This document shows, piece by piece, positions 23,791 through 35,708 of a stretch of DNA of 64,000 nt. The stretch's first letter is position 1; each line of letters begins with the position of its first letter. Source of the stretch: Balaenoptera acutorostrata (Eukaryota > Chordata > Mammalia > Artiodactyla > Balaenopteridae); the NCBI RefSeq assembly GCF_949987535.1, contig NC_080075.1, positions 56,289,636 through 56,353,635 of the forward strand, read 5' to 3'. The notes below the pieces were generated by a model, which was not told where the DNA came from, searched no databases, and was given only the letters and a program-made list of their open reading frames with translations. A program made the translations under genes and the position numbers.

Positions 23791-24118
23791 TCAGTAATTT
23801 TTTGGTGACTTTCTTATATCTTAAAAATTTTGACCATTATTAATAATGCCTTGGGGACTCTCCCCAGAATAGGGAAGTGTTTTCCTCCCTTAAGTTTTAT
23901 GTGTTACCATGGTTACCAGGTTTTTAAAAATAAGAACTCCAGATGTCATAGTAATAATTTTCAGACATCACTGTCTCTTCTTACAGATTATGTTACTTTG
24001 GATTCAGTAAAGTTTCTTCCCCCCTTTTCTTTTCCACTTCCTCTCTGCTCTTCCAGGAGCCCTTTTATGACCTTATTATTGTTACATCAATTTTAGTATA
24101 GGCTTTTCTTTTTTGCAG

Positions 24119-24226
24119 GTGGAGACCACGTGGCTTTGCAAGGCCAGAGTTAATGAAGATCTTATACAACTCACTGGATGATTCCTTTAAACGCCTTATT
24201 TATCCTCTCCTTTGTAGAGAGTTCAG
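24119..24226 (+). CDS. SRBD1: SRBD1 internal exon e (108 bp)
   Basis: A good pyrimidine tract 'ttttcttttttgcag' precedes 24119. The first G completes Arg from the previous exon; 35 codons follow, starting [20 protein letters not shown] and ending PLLCREF, plus AG of the next Arg codon. Donor 'gtatgc' at 24227. The '[16 protein letters not shown]' helix corresponds to the conserved D.(Y/F).RL..P.(L/V)..E.R motif before the YqgF domain in the Tex family. Intact. Confidence 0.93.
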
Positions 24227-26059
24227 GTATGCATCTTGTCTTATTTAACTTTCTGGACTGTTTATTTTTATGTATGGTAATAGGCCCATTAAAGTGTGTA
24301 GTAAATATTTGTTGATCCATTAACCAATCCAAAGAACTGAGTCAGAATCACAAAGTCTTAAATTTAAGCATAGATTTCAATCTGTAGAGACATTCACATG
24401 CATAGATCACAAAACATAGCTCTTAATTACGGTATACTTTTCAAATCTTGACCACTTAATGTTACCCCTTCCAGTTCTGCAATACTAGTCTTGCAATTTG
24501 ACAACCAAGCCAAACAAATGGTTTTATTGATGAGAGATTTGGCTTGGGAGAAACAAACTAAGAAGTTAATGGAGAAGTTAGTTGGCAGCAGTTTTAGAGG
24601 TAAGAGAGCCAAAAAAAGCATAAGGAAATCAGAGGAGTACATGATGAATGTATTACTATGAGAGAAAGCTAATATATATTAGCAAACGGAGTTGTTTCAA
24701 TGAATAATTATCAGCAGTGATGAACAAATATTAGGAGATTATTAAGGTGACCATCTAAATGGAGTAGCAGAAGAACTAAAGGTTACAAAGAACTGCAAAA
24801 GAGGTGAGGTACCGAATTGTTTTTAGGGGAGGAGATGGACAGAAATGTTGGGAGGCAAAAACCCTCTTTCCTGCTTCTCTCTAGCCTTTGTCTTGGTAGT
24901 CAATGTTCAGACACCAGCCATGCCTTCGTATATTCCTTTCTATGTGCTATAGATTGTCTTCATTCCCGTTTATTTAGTGTTTCAGCAAGGGTCACCTGGA
25001 AACTATAGATTTCTAGCCATCTCTTCAGCCTCACTAGAATTTATAGCAGCCTTTATGTTTGTCTGTTTTTCTTTTACTGGACTTGGCCATTGACTTTGGA
25101 GGCATTTAGAGTAGGGAGTGAGCAGGTACTAATAAAAAAGATACATAGCTCCTTTGTCCAACCTCTTTTTTATCAAAATCATTCATTCTCTTGATTCATC
25201 CTTTTATCTTGTTTTCTCATGTCGCATATAATGTCCAGTGGTACATTTGACATTTTTACATATATTTGATGTGAATAGCTTTACTGCTTGTGGAATAATT
25301 TCATTGAGATTTAATTTGTGCAGTTTGCTGTGGGGTTATTTAATGTATAATTCTTCTCCAACTTCCATTAGCAGTGGCAAGCAAGAGCACTTTCCTCCTC
25401 TTTTTCTAAAATGCCTGTGGTTAAAAAATATATCTTATTTCATTCCATAAGTTGGTTTGCAGACGTTGTCTACAGATGTGTCTCTTCATAGAAATACTTG
25501 TAATTACCTGAACAGCAGTTGAGGGAGAAAACCCTCAACTGATTTATTTTTTAAAGAAAATTACTTTAATTCTCTAATTAAAAAGAAATTTGTCCAAATG
25601 CAGAAAAATTGAAAGAATCAGTAAAACACAAAGGAAAAAAAACCCATATAATTTCACCACGTAGAGATAGCCATTGTTAACTAGACTTTTCTCCATTCAT
25701 GTGTGTGTATTAAAAGAGATCAAATAGACTATATTATTTTGCAGCCATTTTATTCAGTTGACTATATAAGATTCAGAGTCTACTTCTGCATTTTTGTTTC
25801 CATAACTGTCATGATCATTCATCCCTGTGTCATTTTTCACACATACCTCTTTCATCAAAACTACATTATCAGTATTACCAAGTGCTGTCTGTTATGCCAT
25901 CTTTTATTATATCTTGAATTTTGCCTCCTCTTTATCTCCATCTTTACTAGGAGAAAGTATATCCATGGTTAGTTCAGGTTATCATCATTTCTTGTCTGAA
26001 TTACTATACTAGAATCATAGATGATCTCTGTCTTGTATTTTCTAATACATATTCCACAT
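24227..26059. other. Intron, unassigned
   Basis: AT-rich with no confident repeat and no exon-like segment. The short open frames here have no protein pattern. Confidence 0.5.
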
Positions 26060-26565
26060 TGCCATCCTTAAATTCCCATCTGATTATTTCATACTCTTCT
26101 ACTTAAAATCCTTCAGTGGATCTTCTTTGTCTCCAGGATAAAATCCAAGCTCTTTAGAAGAACCCTTTGTGGTCTGTTTTTTTCTTCCTCTGTAGCCCTT
26201 TGTCTTGGTATTTCTTTTTATTTTACCATATGAAGTTACTTACTTTTTCTATAAATGAGCCATGAGCTTTGACATATGCTGCTTCTGTTGCCCAGTGTTT
26301 TCTCAATGCTCTTCAGCTACTATCCCTGCCTTTGTTTGCTTAACTATTACTTATCCTTCTTGATTCACCTGAGAAGACATCTCTTTTAGAAAGTTCTCCT
26401 AATTTAGCTATCCCTACCGTGTGTTATACTCGTCTGTTTATTTTTCTGTTTCTTCCACTAGACAGTGATCTTCAGGGTAGGGATTTTTTCAGCTTTGTAT
26501 CTCTTACATCAATCACAGTACCTTATATAAGACTGAGTACAAGTGCTCACTCAATAAATAAAGTT
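26060..26565 (+). mobile_element. L2 LINE 3' end
   Basis: Sense L2: 'tccttcagtggatcttcttt', 'ggataaaatccaagctcttt', 'ccactagacagtgatcttca', ending 'gctcactcaataaataaagt'. A well preserved order for so old a family. Confidence 0.8.
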
Positions 26566-27456
26566 AAACGTGAATATTTAGAAATACCTGTGATGATATC
26601 TTCATGTTGCTTGGCTGAATGCAGGGAGAATGACAGTGAAATATTAGAGAAGATGAGAGAAAAGCCGTAAGAAGCTGAATTAAGCCAGGAAAACAAATGT
26701 TGATTAGCTGTATGTACCTTTAGATATGTAGATAATTCTACCTCAACGCTGATAGAAATGTGCCCTGAATTGCTTTGTTCTTGTGGCCATTGGCATGCAC
26801 TTTTTTTTTAACCTGGTCTAATAGAGAAGACATACTTTTAATAAATTCTTTTGAGTTTCAGGAGATAATATGTTAAGAACTCTTGTTAAATAGGCAAATG
26901 GTGTAAAACTTAGTTTCCAAATGCCTTTAAATCCAATATAGACATATTTTTTTATCCTAGAAAAAGTTTGAAAATTAGACTTTTAATAGATTCTCTGGAT
27001 AAAATTGGGAAGTTATTTATGTGAGGCAGGGTTCTGGACTGGTATTAATATCTGTGGTCATGTCACATCACTGTGAGAATGAAGAGGGGGTAGATGTGGA
27101 GAATGGAATAGAGTGAGAATATGGCCTTGAGATATATATAGGTGAGGGTGTAAAACTAAGCATTGTTGGAGGAGGCTACTTATGATTCAATAATTGACCA
27201 CTAATTATGTGTTTATATTTTTAATCAGCTGATAAACTTTGACATCCCATGTAATGTCCAAATATTTATACACCCTGTCTCTCATATACACAGATACTTA
27301 TACATGTAGATTTCTTACATAAGGGTGAGCAGATAGAGAAGGAGTGTAGGTATGACAAACTCAGCAGGTTTGATACCACAAAATTGTTTGTGGTATCTGT
27401 ATTACTGAGCTTAGCAAAAAGAGACTCAATATAATTTTGTATGTGATTTTTTTTCT

Positions 27457-27710
27457 CTTAAGTTGTTTTGTTATAATGAATGCTCCAATGAGGAATAATT
27501 GTGTTCTTTTTCTGGAAGAAAATTTGAATGAATGAAAACTGAATACTTTATCTTTTTTCTTCTCTTTTTCTATTTCTAAAGATCTTAAGTTATTTTGTTA
27601 TAATGAATGCTCCAATGAGGAATAATTGTGTTCTTTTTCTGGAATAAAATTGGAATGAATGAAAACTGAGTACTTTATCTTTTTTCTTCTCTTTTTCTAT
27701 TTCTAAAGAG
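27457..27710 (+). repeat. 127-bp tandem duplication containing the exon-f 3' splice site
   Basis: Copy 1 is 27457-27583 and copy 2 is 27584-27710; they differ at about five positions (around 96% identical by eye). Both begin 'cttaagtt' and both end with the same tract 'ctctttttctatttctaaag'. Copy 2 supplies the acceptor AG (27707-27708) used for the exon; copy 1 has an equal AG at 27580-27581. Splicing to copy 1 would add 127 nt and the frame would read Arg-Ser-stop at once. The duplication is intronic apart from its last two bases. Confidence 0.95.
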
Positions 27711-27866
27711 CCAAACTAACATCAGATGCAGAGAAAGAATCAGTAATGATGTTTGGACGGAACCTTCGTCAGCTCCTTTTAACAAGCCCTGTCCCAGGGC
27801 GTACCTTGATGGGAGTGGATCCCGGTTATAAACACGGTTGCAAATTAGCTATAATTTCTCCTACCA
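27709..27866 (+). CDS. SRBD1: SRBD1 internal exon f: entry into YqgF/RNase H-like domain (158 bp)
   Basis: The acceptor 'ctaaag' ends at 27708; A completes Arg, then 52 codons run from [20 protein letters not shown] to KLAIISPT, ending with A of a split Ser codon before donor 'gtaagc'. The stretch '[20 protein letters not shown]' is the Tex YqgF-like signature: a first beta strand with G-(V/L)-DPG, where bacterial Tex has a similar G.DPG..(T/H)G.K.A. The 127 bp just upstream, including polypyrimidine tract and AG, are tandemly duplicated (see the repeat entry), so there are two near-identical acceptor regions. Only the downstream one keeps the frame. Confidence 0.95.
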
Positions 27867-28207
27867 GTAAGCATACCTTTCAGCATTTTATATAGAAGTT
27901 GTTTGGTTGGTCATAAATTTCACTTCATATACTTCATGAGGATTTGGAAATAATGCTAATTTTCAAGGAATAGAAGATGGTTTTCTCACAAAAAGGGATA
28001 TAGGAATCAGGATGAAGCTTCCTGTTTGGCCTGTTTGTTGACTCAAACAGTCAACATTTACTATCATTTATGCCCTTTCCTATGTCACAGTGGATGTATT
28101 GAGGATTAACTAGGCTCAGACTTTAATAACTCTGTTTATCCCCCATCAACTTCTGTTTATACTGACTGCATTTATATATGATACATTTTGATTCTGTGTA
28201 TATTTTA

Positions 28208-28495
28208 TTTATTTTTGTTTTTTTAAAAATATTTATTTATTTATTTGGCTGCATTGGGTCTTAGTTGCAGCATGCAGGATCTTTTTGTTGCGGCGCACGG
28301 GCTTCTCTAGTTGCTGCGCGTGGGCTTCTCTCTAGTTGTGGCACGCGGGCTCCAGAGTGTGCAGGCTTAGTAGTTGCAGTTTGCAGGCTTAGTTGCCCTG
28401 TGGCGTGTGGGATCTTAGTTCCCCAACCAGGGATCGAACCTGCGTCCCCTGCAATGGAAGGCGGATTCTTAACCACTGGACCACCAGGGAAGTCC
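28208..28495 (-). mobile_element. CHR-type SINE, antisense, older CHR-1-like form (I)
   Basis: Carries 'ttagttccccaaccagggat' and ends 'ccaccagggaagtcc', unlike the majority with 'cttcccagaccagggctcga'. TSD 'tgattctgtgtatatttta' at 28189-28207 and 28496-28514, perfect at 19 bp. Confidence 0.95.
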
Positions 28496-28689
28496 TGATT
28501 CTGTGTATATTTTAAATACCACGAGACATTTTTATTGTTTTGTCCAGTCAGTATTTTTTTCCCTGTTTACTTGTTTATTTGCCCTTTCTGTTATCTTCAT
28601 TTCTTTCTGCATTTCTGTGTTTCCATTTGAGATCACTTTCTTTCTTCCTAAAACTCTAGTCTGTTAACTTTTTAATGTGGATCAGCTAG

Positions 28690-29650
28690 TGACAAATTGT
28701 CTCAGTTTTTTTGTCTGAATGTTTCTGATTTGCCTTCGGTTTTGAAAAATATTTTTGCTGGGTGTAGAATTCAAGATTGGCAGTTATTTTCAGTGCTTTA
28801 AAGATGTCATTTCTTTCTTTTTTTTTTTTTTTCCTGGCTATTACAGTTTCTGTTGAGAAATCAGACAAAAATCTTATTATTGTTCCTTTGAGGGTGATAA
28901 TTTTTTCCTCTGCCTGCTAAGATTTTTTCTTTGTGGTTTTCAGAAGTTTTCTTATATGCTTAGCTGTTTGTGTGTGTGTTATTTGTTTGTTTTGGAGGGA
29001 AGGGGACATGAATTCTGCTTGAGGTTTGTAGACCTTCTTGCATCTCTTTCTGGAATTCTAATTATGTGTATTTTAGACCATTCAATTTCCTCTTCTATTT
29101 TCAATTCTTTTATTTTTTATTAATTGTCTTTAAGTTAATTAATCCTCTATTCTGCTATGTCTAATGTGCCATTAAATCCATCCATTGAGTTATTTATTTA
29201 AGTTATGTTTTTAAGTTTTTGAATTTCCATTTGGTATTTATAAAAAATAGATTACAGTTCTCTGGTGAACTTCTTCACCTTTTAATTTTTTTGATTACAT
29301 TTTTCTTACGTTTCTTTTGGTTTAAGTTTTCATTCCTAGAATAACTTTTTCTTTCATATTTAATTCATTCCTAAGTTCTTTGATCTTACTTCTGACATTT
29401 TCTAATTCTGATTTATTTTATTCTCATTTTCTCTAATCTTTTTTTTTGATAGCTTGTTCTTATATATTAGGTTACAGTTTTTCTCTGTTTTTGGGCGCAT
29501 CTTTCTGTAGACATCGTACTAGTCTTTTTTATTTCCTGATTTGAAAAATAATCATTCTATATGAAATTTGACTATGATCCTTTTCTGTTGCTTGGTTTTA
29601 CATAAAATTAGTTTTTCTCAGCTTTTAGGATGGAAGCCTAGCTGTATATC
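28690..29650 (-). mobile_element. Old LINE-1 (L1M/HAL1-like), antisense
   Basis: 'gctgggtgtagaattcaaga', 'ttctgttgagaaatcagaca', 'gaatttccatttggtattta' and similar are diverged relatives of the 7036-8450 block. Confidence 0.6.
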
Positions 29651-30279
29651 TCTAGAACTATCATTTCTACTTTTTCCAAATTATTGGGAAGAAAAACTAT
29701 CTATTTGGATAGAGAGATAACCTTATACTTTCTGAAATTTGCTTTCCTATTGCTTTCTTCCCTTTTATCTAGACATTTTTTTCCCCTTTGTCCATACTGT
29801 TCTTACCTTGCTCAATGTGGATATGATGCTCAACAGTTTTTTCTCACTGTGGGGTTTTGTCTTGAAAAGAATGTTCTACTTGTTAATTTCAAGAGTTCAG
29901 AGATCAGTTTTCCAGTCCTTTTCTGAACTTACTGTGCAACCTTTGTACTGACCTATAAATTAGAGTAGAGTATGCAAAGGTCTTTTCCAGTTTTACTTTC
30001 TATTCTCAAACGGGCCAGTTTTGATTTCCAGGGAAGTACCTTCTGACATTTTGAGGCTTCCTCCAATCTCAGGTCCATGAGATACTCCATTGTTTCTCTG
30101 TGCCTCCTCCCACAGAAATGCTGATGTACATTGGTCTTGGTGGTTATTGGTGCATTGTTCCCACCTGCTCACCTTTTGCATTTTGTGGGGATACTTTTTT
30201 TTATAAATACAGTCATGGGCTTTTGATTTTGCTGTCCTAAGTTGCTCTGTTTTCATGCTGTGCATTTTTACAGTAGATG

Positions 30280-30965
30280 GGAAGTATATTTTGTCAGTGT
30301 TTTTTCCTGCATCTATTGAGCTATCATATGGCTTTTATCCTTTACTGTATTTGTATTGTTTATAGAATGGTTCTTTTTAAAATTTTATGCACACATACAT
30401 ACATACATGCATATGTATTTTCAGTCTGTTTTGGTAAGACTTTTCCAAGAATTTATCCATTTCATCATTTAATCTAAATTAACATCAAGTTGTTTATAAT
30501 AATCTCTCTGTATCTTGTAAATTTGTGCTGAATCTCTAGTTATACTCCCTTTTCATTTCTAATATAATTTATTTGTGTCATCCTTTCTTTTACTTGATTG
30601 GTATAGCTAAAAGTATGTATTTTTCTTAACAGGTGATTTAAAATTTTAAGCTTCATTGGTCCTCTCTGTTATATGGGGTTTTTTCCTATTTCATTAATTT
30701 CTGCTTTTTTAACTTTATTATTTTCTTCCTTCCACTTTCTTTGAGATTATTCTGTCGTCCTTTTCCTAACTTCCTAATTTGGTCACCTAGCTCATTATTT
30801 CTATTCTTTAGGAGTTACCCTCAAATTTTAAAATATATTTCTGGCTGAAATATAGTACAGAAAAGTCCACAGTTCATAAGTATGCAGCTGAAAAAAATTA
30901 CATAAGGTAAAGAGATTTACATATCTACAACCCAAAGGAAGAAATAGAATAGTATTACAACACTC
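30280..30965 (-). mobile_element. Old LINE-1 fragments, antisense
   Basis: 30280-30825 resembles antisense L1 ORF2 ('ttccaagaatttatccattt', 'cttgattggtatagctaaaa'). 30835-30965 resembles an old L1 3' end ('gaaatatagtacagaaaagt', 'agttcataagtatgcagctg'). Highly diverged. Confidence 0.55.
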
Positions 30966-31012
30966 ACTGATATATAGTAAATATTCAGTAAATGTTAGCT
31001 TTTACTATTTTT

Positions 31013-31382
31013 TTTTTTAATTTTATTTATTTTTTGGCTGTGTTGGGTCTTCGTTGCTGCATGCAGATTTTCTGGCTTTTTCTAGTTGCGGGGAGTGGGG
31101 GGCTACTCTTTGGGGGGGCTACTCTTTGTTGCGGTGCGCAGGCTTCTCATTGTGGTGGCTTCTCTTGTTGCCGAGCACAGGCTCTAGGTGCGTGAGCTTC
31201 TGTAGTTGTGGCACGCAGGCTCAGTAGTTGTGGCTCACAGGCTCTAGAGCACAGGCTCAGTAGTTGTGGTGCATGGGCTTAGTTGCTCTGTGGTATGTGG
31301 GATCTTCCTGGACCAGGGCTCGAACCCATGTCCCCTGCATTGGCAGGCAGATTCTTAACCTCTGCGCCACCAGGAAAGTCCC
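31013..31382 (-). mobile_element. CHR-type SINE, antisense (J)
   Basis: TSD 'agcttttactattttt' at 30997-31012 and 31383-31398. Contains a private short duplication of 'ggggggctactctttg' near 31097-31128. Confidence 0.94.
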
Positions 31383-31681
31383 AGCTTTTACTATTTTTGA
31401 TGTTAAGTGTTATTAAAAATCATTTCTCTTTTAGGTATCATGGCATGTTATCTAGTTGATAATGATTTTTGTATACCAAAATAGAGTTCTAATAACTTTG
31501 GAGGTAACAAAATTTCAGAATGCTTAAGGGGGAATCTGATTAAGGAATATGAAAGATTCAGACTACATTTTTAAAGATGAACCAGTTCCTTTTTCAGTTT
31601 CAACTTGCTTAATCAAATCAGTGGTGTGTTATGTTTCGTAATTTCTTACAAAATGGCCTTTTCTTTTCATTTTTTCCTAAG

Positions 31682-31772
31682 GTCAGATACTTCATACTGA
31701 CGTGGTATACTTGCATTGTGGACAAGGCTTCCGAGAGGCAGAGAAAATAAAGAGGCTTTTGCTGAATTTCAA
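31682..31772 (+). CDS. SRBD1: SRBD1 internal exon g (91 bp)
   Basis: Acceptor 'ttcctaag' ends at 31681. GT completes Ser, then 29 codons [20 protein letters not shown]...KRLLLNF, then AA of a split Asn codon before donor 'gtatga'. This is the second beta strand and following helix of the YqgF-like fold ('G.(V/L).(D/H)(T/V)..(V/I)YP' pattern in the family; here [10 protein letters not shown]). Intact. The upstream intron carries an antisense CHR SINE (31013-31382) that ends about 300 bp before the exon. Confidence 0.94.
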
Positions 31773-32034
31773 GTATGAAAATAAGTAACCTTTTTAGTAT
31801 TTCAGTGGCTCAGTCAATCAGAGATATCTTTGAAGTCCCTAATTTGGAGGGAGGGATTAAGGGAAGTGCCTTGGTGTTAGAAAAGGAACCATGTAAAACA
31901 ATGCTGGGGCAAATTGCTGGAGAACTCTACATTTGGAGACTCTGGAGGAATGCTACTCCCTTCCTCTGCCGCCTTCGCTAAACAAAGGCGGTAATATGAC
32001 CAAAAGTGAGACTTTAATTCTTCAGTTTGGGCCT

Positions 32035-32096
32035 TCTCTCTCTCTTTCTTTCTTCCTCCCTCCCTACCCTTCTCTCTTTCTTTCTTTCTTTCTTTT
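32035..32096. repeat. Polypyrimidine (CT/CTTT)n tract
   Basis: 'tctctctctctttctttctt' followed by C/T-rich runs and (CTTT)n. It lies in the short intron between the exons ending 31772 and starting 32508. Confidence 0.9.
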
Positions 32097-32507
32097 TCAT
32101 GGATCTGAGGAATGGATGTGGCAGTAGTTAGAGAAGCTTCAGAAATTACTTGAAAACATATCACATAATTCAGTCATAATTCTTTATTATGGCTTAGAAT
32201 GTTCCAGAGTTTACTTATTCATGTCTAAATTTCATTCCTTCTAGATGGGAAGAAAGCTGACTATTCTTGAGATTGTGTGACCATAAGACATTTCTCCACT
32301 GCCTCCTATAATACCAAGTGCAGGAGCAGTGTCTTTTATTCTACATAAGTCTGTGTGGCCCCTGTGAGATAGTGGAGAGATTGCTTGGATATATGAGAGA
32401 ATAAGAGCATCATATAATACTGTTCGTGCATTCTGTCCATTTTCTCCTGATTGATTTAGAAGCATGCCTTGATCTCATCCAGTTTCTCGTTCTGTTTCTC
32501 CTTGAAG

Positions 32508-32615
32508 CTGCAGCACAGTGGTGATTGGAAATGGAACTGCCTGCCGGGAAACAGAAGCTTACTTTGCTGACCTGATAATGAAAAACTACTTTGCACCACT
32601 GGACATTGTTTACTG
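32508..32615 (+). CDS. SRBD1: SRBD1 internal exon h, last exon in the window (108 bp)
   Basis: The acceptor is 'ccttgaag' ending at 32507; C completes Asn, then 35 codons [20 protein letters not shown]...[10 protein letters not shown] and TG of a split Cys codon, followed by donor 'gtaagg'. '[13 protein letters not shown]' is the strongly conserved I(A/G)IGNGT..RE(T)E motif of the Tex/YqgF-like domain. Using the CAG at 32511-32513 as acceptor instead would break the phase, so 32508 is preferred. The following intron is at least 31 kb. Confidence 0.95.
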
Positions 32616-34257
32616 GTAAGGATGTTAGGAATGTTTGTTTTCTTTGAGAGGCAAAGGAACTTCTGAAGTTCCTTCTGTGATAAATTCTCCCTTGTCTTTT
32701 TAAGATGTACTTCTTGTTTGCCCTCATATCACCTCTTCCTATTCATAGGAGCTTTGCAGGACAATGTAAAGTGTCTGCCTCTTGGAGAAATTGGCATTTC
32801 AGTATCCTGAAACCGCTCACAGATGCAGCAAGTTAAGGCTTACTTGAATTCATGGGATTTTCCAGGCAGTACTTTGTGTGATGGCTCTAGCTAACTAGTG
32901 ACTAATAAGTAGAATGGTGTATAGGTCTAGCAGCTATAGACCGTTGATAACTTAGCCTTCTCCCAAAGTTTTGATGACTATGAATCATTGGCCTTCAGAA
33001 CTGAGAGCCAAGGTAAGTATTACAAATTAGAAGTGTTTCTTTTTTTTTTTTAATTTAATTTTATTTATTTATTTATTTTTTGGCTGTGTTGGGTCTTCGT
33101 TTCTGTGCGAGGGCTTCCTCTAGTTGCGGCAAGCGGGGGCCACTCTTCATCGCGGTGCGTGGGCCTCTCACTATCGCGGTCTCTCTTGTTGCGGAGCACA
33201 GGCTCCAGACGCGCAGGCTCAGTAGTTGTGGTGCACGGGCTTAGTTGCTCCGCGGCATGTGGGATCTTCCCAGACCAGGGCTCGAACCCGTGTCCCCTGC
33301 ATTGGCAGGCAGATTCTCAACCACTGCGCCACCAGGGAAGCCCTCTTTTTTTTTTTTTTTAAGTATTTCTGATGTTCCTTTCTTGTTAGTCTCTTCATCA
33401 CACACTCATTTTGTATAGGCATACAGTTGACTTCTAAATAACTTTGTATTAGCATGACCCATTTCTTTAGTCCTGCTCCTAGATCTGTAGTAGTTTTGCT
33501 GTCATCCACCATTGTTTCCTTACTTTCCCTTTGAACCTCAAATAGCCACCTTTACCTTTTCCAAAGTGTGGTAGAATGCTAAATCCTAAAGGGTTTAATT
33601 CTAGGAGAGAAGATAGTTATAATAGATGATATCTAGGGGAGAGCATGTAAGAGCCATCTCCCACTGCTTTTTGAGAAATGTAATAACTAAGTATAGTCAA
33701 CTGATAAGTATGGGATCAGGATCAACAAAACAAAACCAAAAACCAACACAGGAAGAATTCTAGGATCCATTCAGATAGGCCAAAAGAGAGGGGTCTTGTA
33801 TTTAGTGTAATATTCCGTGTGCCAAGAGTATAATCAAGATGTTAGAAAAACAGACGTAGAGTAACCAAAGGGGATTAGAAGGTCAGGGACAAACTGTAGG
33901 TGCCATGGGATCATGGTTCAGGAAAGGATCAGGTTGAATAGTTTGGCTCAGCTTTTTTCCCTCTCCTTCTTATTCAGTTTGGTCTAGGAAATACTGTGGA
34001 TCTTCTCTACTCTGGGAATTGCACACATGTACCCAGTCCTTTTGAGAACCTACCACAAGGACCTGACATAGCTAATACAGTTTATTTCAGGCAACTTCTT
34101 TGATTTCTTTTTAACTTGTTCACATTAAGTGGATATAAATATCTTGGATACATTTATAGTGATTATAAATAGAACTTTCAAATTATTAAAAACATTAAAT
34201 AGTGAAGACTTGTTGGATTTCATCTGAATTTGCTTACAGAGGCTCTCTTTCTTGAAC
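32616..34257. other. Start of the long last intron
   Basis: Apart from SINE K nothing is recognised; it follows the donor at 32616. Confidence 0.5.
33041..33343 (-). mobile_element. CHR-type SINE, antisense (K)
   Basis: T-run, (TTTA)n, 'ggctgtgttgggtcttcgtt', right end 'ccaccagggaagccc' followed by another T-run. TSD obscured by T-runs; 'aagtgtttct' at 33031 and 'aagtatttct' at 33361 are candidates. Confidence 0.92.
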
Positions 34258-34428
34258 TTGCAGCAGTATATGGTAGTAGAAAGAGGATGAGCTTTGGAGC
34301 CAGACAAATCTGGGTTCATCTTTTGTTGTCACCATTTACTAGTTATGCAAGTTTGGAAGACTTACTCTGCCTCTCTGAGTTTCTCTTTCCATCATTAAAA
34401 TGGGGAATGCTTTTGCTTTCAGTAACAT
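34258..34428 (+). mobile_element. MIR SINE
   Basis: 'gagctttggagccagacaaa', 'tttactagttatgcaagttt', 'ctctgagtttctctttccat' give the MIR order. Confidence 0.8.
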
Positions 34429-34599
34429 TTTGAAGTTTTCTTTATAATTATTTATCATATTCAATATTAAAACTTTCTTTTGTATTTCCCTCTTTTTGTG
34501 TTTGTATTAAGAATTACTTTACTACGTTACTTTATATCTCTATGAAGGAGCCCTTTTTTAATGTTAGTTTGGTTCCCCAACCGTCGTACAGAATTCTTT

Positions 34600-35260
34600 C
34601 ATTGTTTATAATTAGTTTTTCAGTTCATTTTCTTGGATTTCAAGAGATATGATATGGTCATACCATCTGCAAAAGATGATGAATTTATCAGTTCTTTTTC
34701 TAGTTTTATACCTTTTTATTTTCTTCTCTTTAAAGGTATCATGCAGTATCTTTGAAAGGCTATTAAATAGTAGTAGTGATAGTGGAATTTTTTTTTTCCT
34801 CCTTTGCTTTTATTAGAATGCTTCTAGTGTTTCCCTTAAGTATGATACTGCCTTTTGTATATTTTTTTAAAAAATCTTTTAAAGGAAATAGTCTTTATTT
34901 ATGAGTGTTTTAAAAATACTGATTCCTATTTTATTATACTTTAAAAATCAAGAATAAAAGGTAACATTAATGCTTTTTCAGAATTTTGCCATAATAATTT
35001 TTCTCTAAAGAGGTTTTTTTATCCTCTTTTGATCAATATGCTGAATCGTAAAAGTAGTAGATTTCCTACAATTGAACCATCTCTGCAGTTCTGAGTTGAA
35101 CTTTTCTTTGTCATAGTGTATTATTCTTTTAATGTACTTTTGGAATATATTTGCTAGTATTTTATTATGTGCTTTTGAAATCCTCAGTGATACAAATACT
35201 TAATCAGAAGTTACAGTGTGTGCTTTAGGAAATCAGCTGTTCAATTTCATTTTGTTATCA
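34600..35260 (-). mobile_element. Old LINE-1 ORF2 fragment, antisense
   Basis: 'gatatggtcataccatctgc', 'tcagttctttttctagtttt' and 'tgctagtattttattatgtg' follow the L1 text at 55320-55830. Diverged, with gaps. Confidence 0.6.
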
Positions 35261-35387
35261 TTTTGCCAGTTCAACATGCCTTTATGAAGAAACCATATTT
35301 TCTCATCTAATGGCTTGAAATTACATCGCAAACTACACTTAAGTTGAAATTTCCATGCTTTCTCTAGCAATCATTTTTAACACTCTT

Positions 35388-35692
35388 TTTTTTTAATTTT
35401 TTTTTTTTAAAGTGTTTATTTATTTATTTATGGCTGTGTTGGGTCTCCGTTTCTGTGCGAGGGCCCTCTCCAGTTGTGGCAAGCGGGGGCCACTCTTCAT
35501 CGCAGTGCGCGGGCCTCTCACCATCGCGGCCTCCCTTGTTGCGGAGCACAGGCTCCAGACGCGCAGGCTCAGTAATTGTGGCTCACGGGCCCAGCCGCTC
35601 CGCGGCACGTGGGATCTTCCCAGAGCGGGGCTCGAACCCGTGTCCCCTGCATTAGCAGGCAGACTCCCAACCACCGCGCCACCAGGGAAGCC
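35388..35692 (-). mobile_element. CHR-type SINE, antisense (L)
   Basis: Perfect 16-bp TSD 'catttttaacactctt' at 35372-35387 and 35693-35708. High CpG content suggests recent insertion. Confidence 0.95.
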
Positions 35693-35708
35693 CATTTTTA
35701 ACACTCTT

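Noticed and set aside
32511..32513. CAG as acceptor for the last SRBD1 exon
   Set aside because: Using it breaks the phase with the previous exon's AA; the AG ending at 32507 restores Asn-Cys-Ser-Thr.
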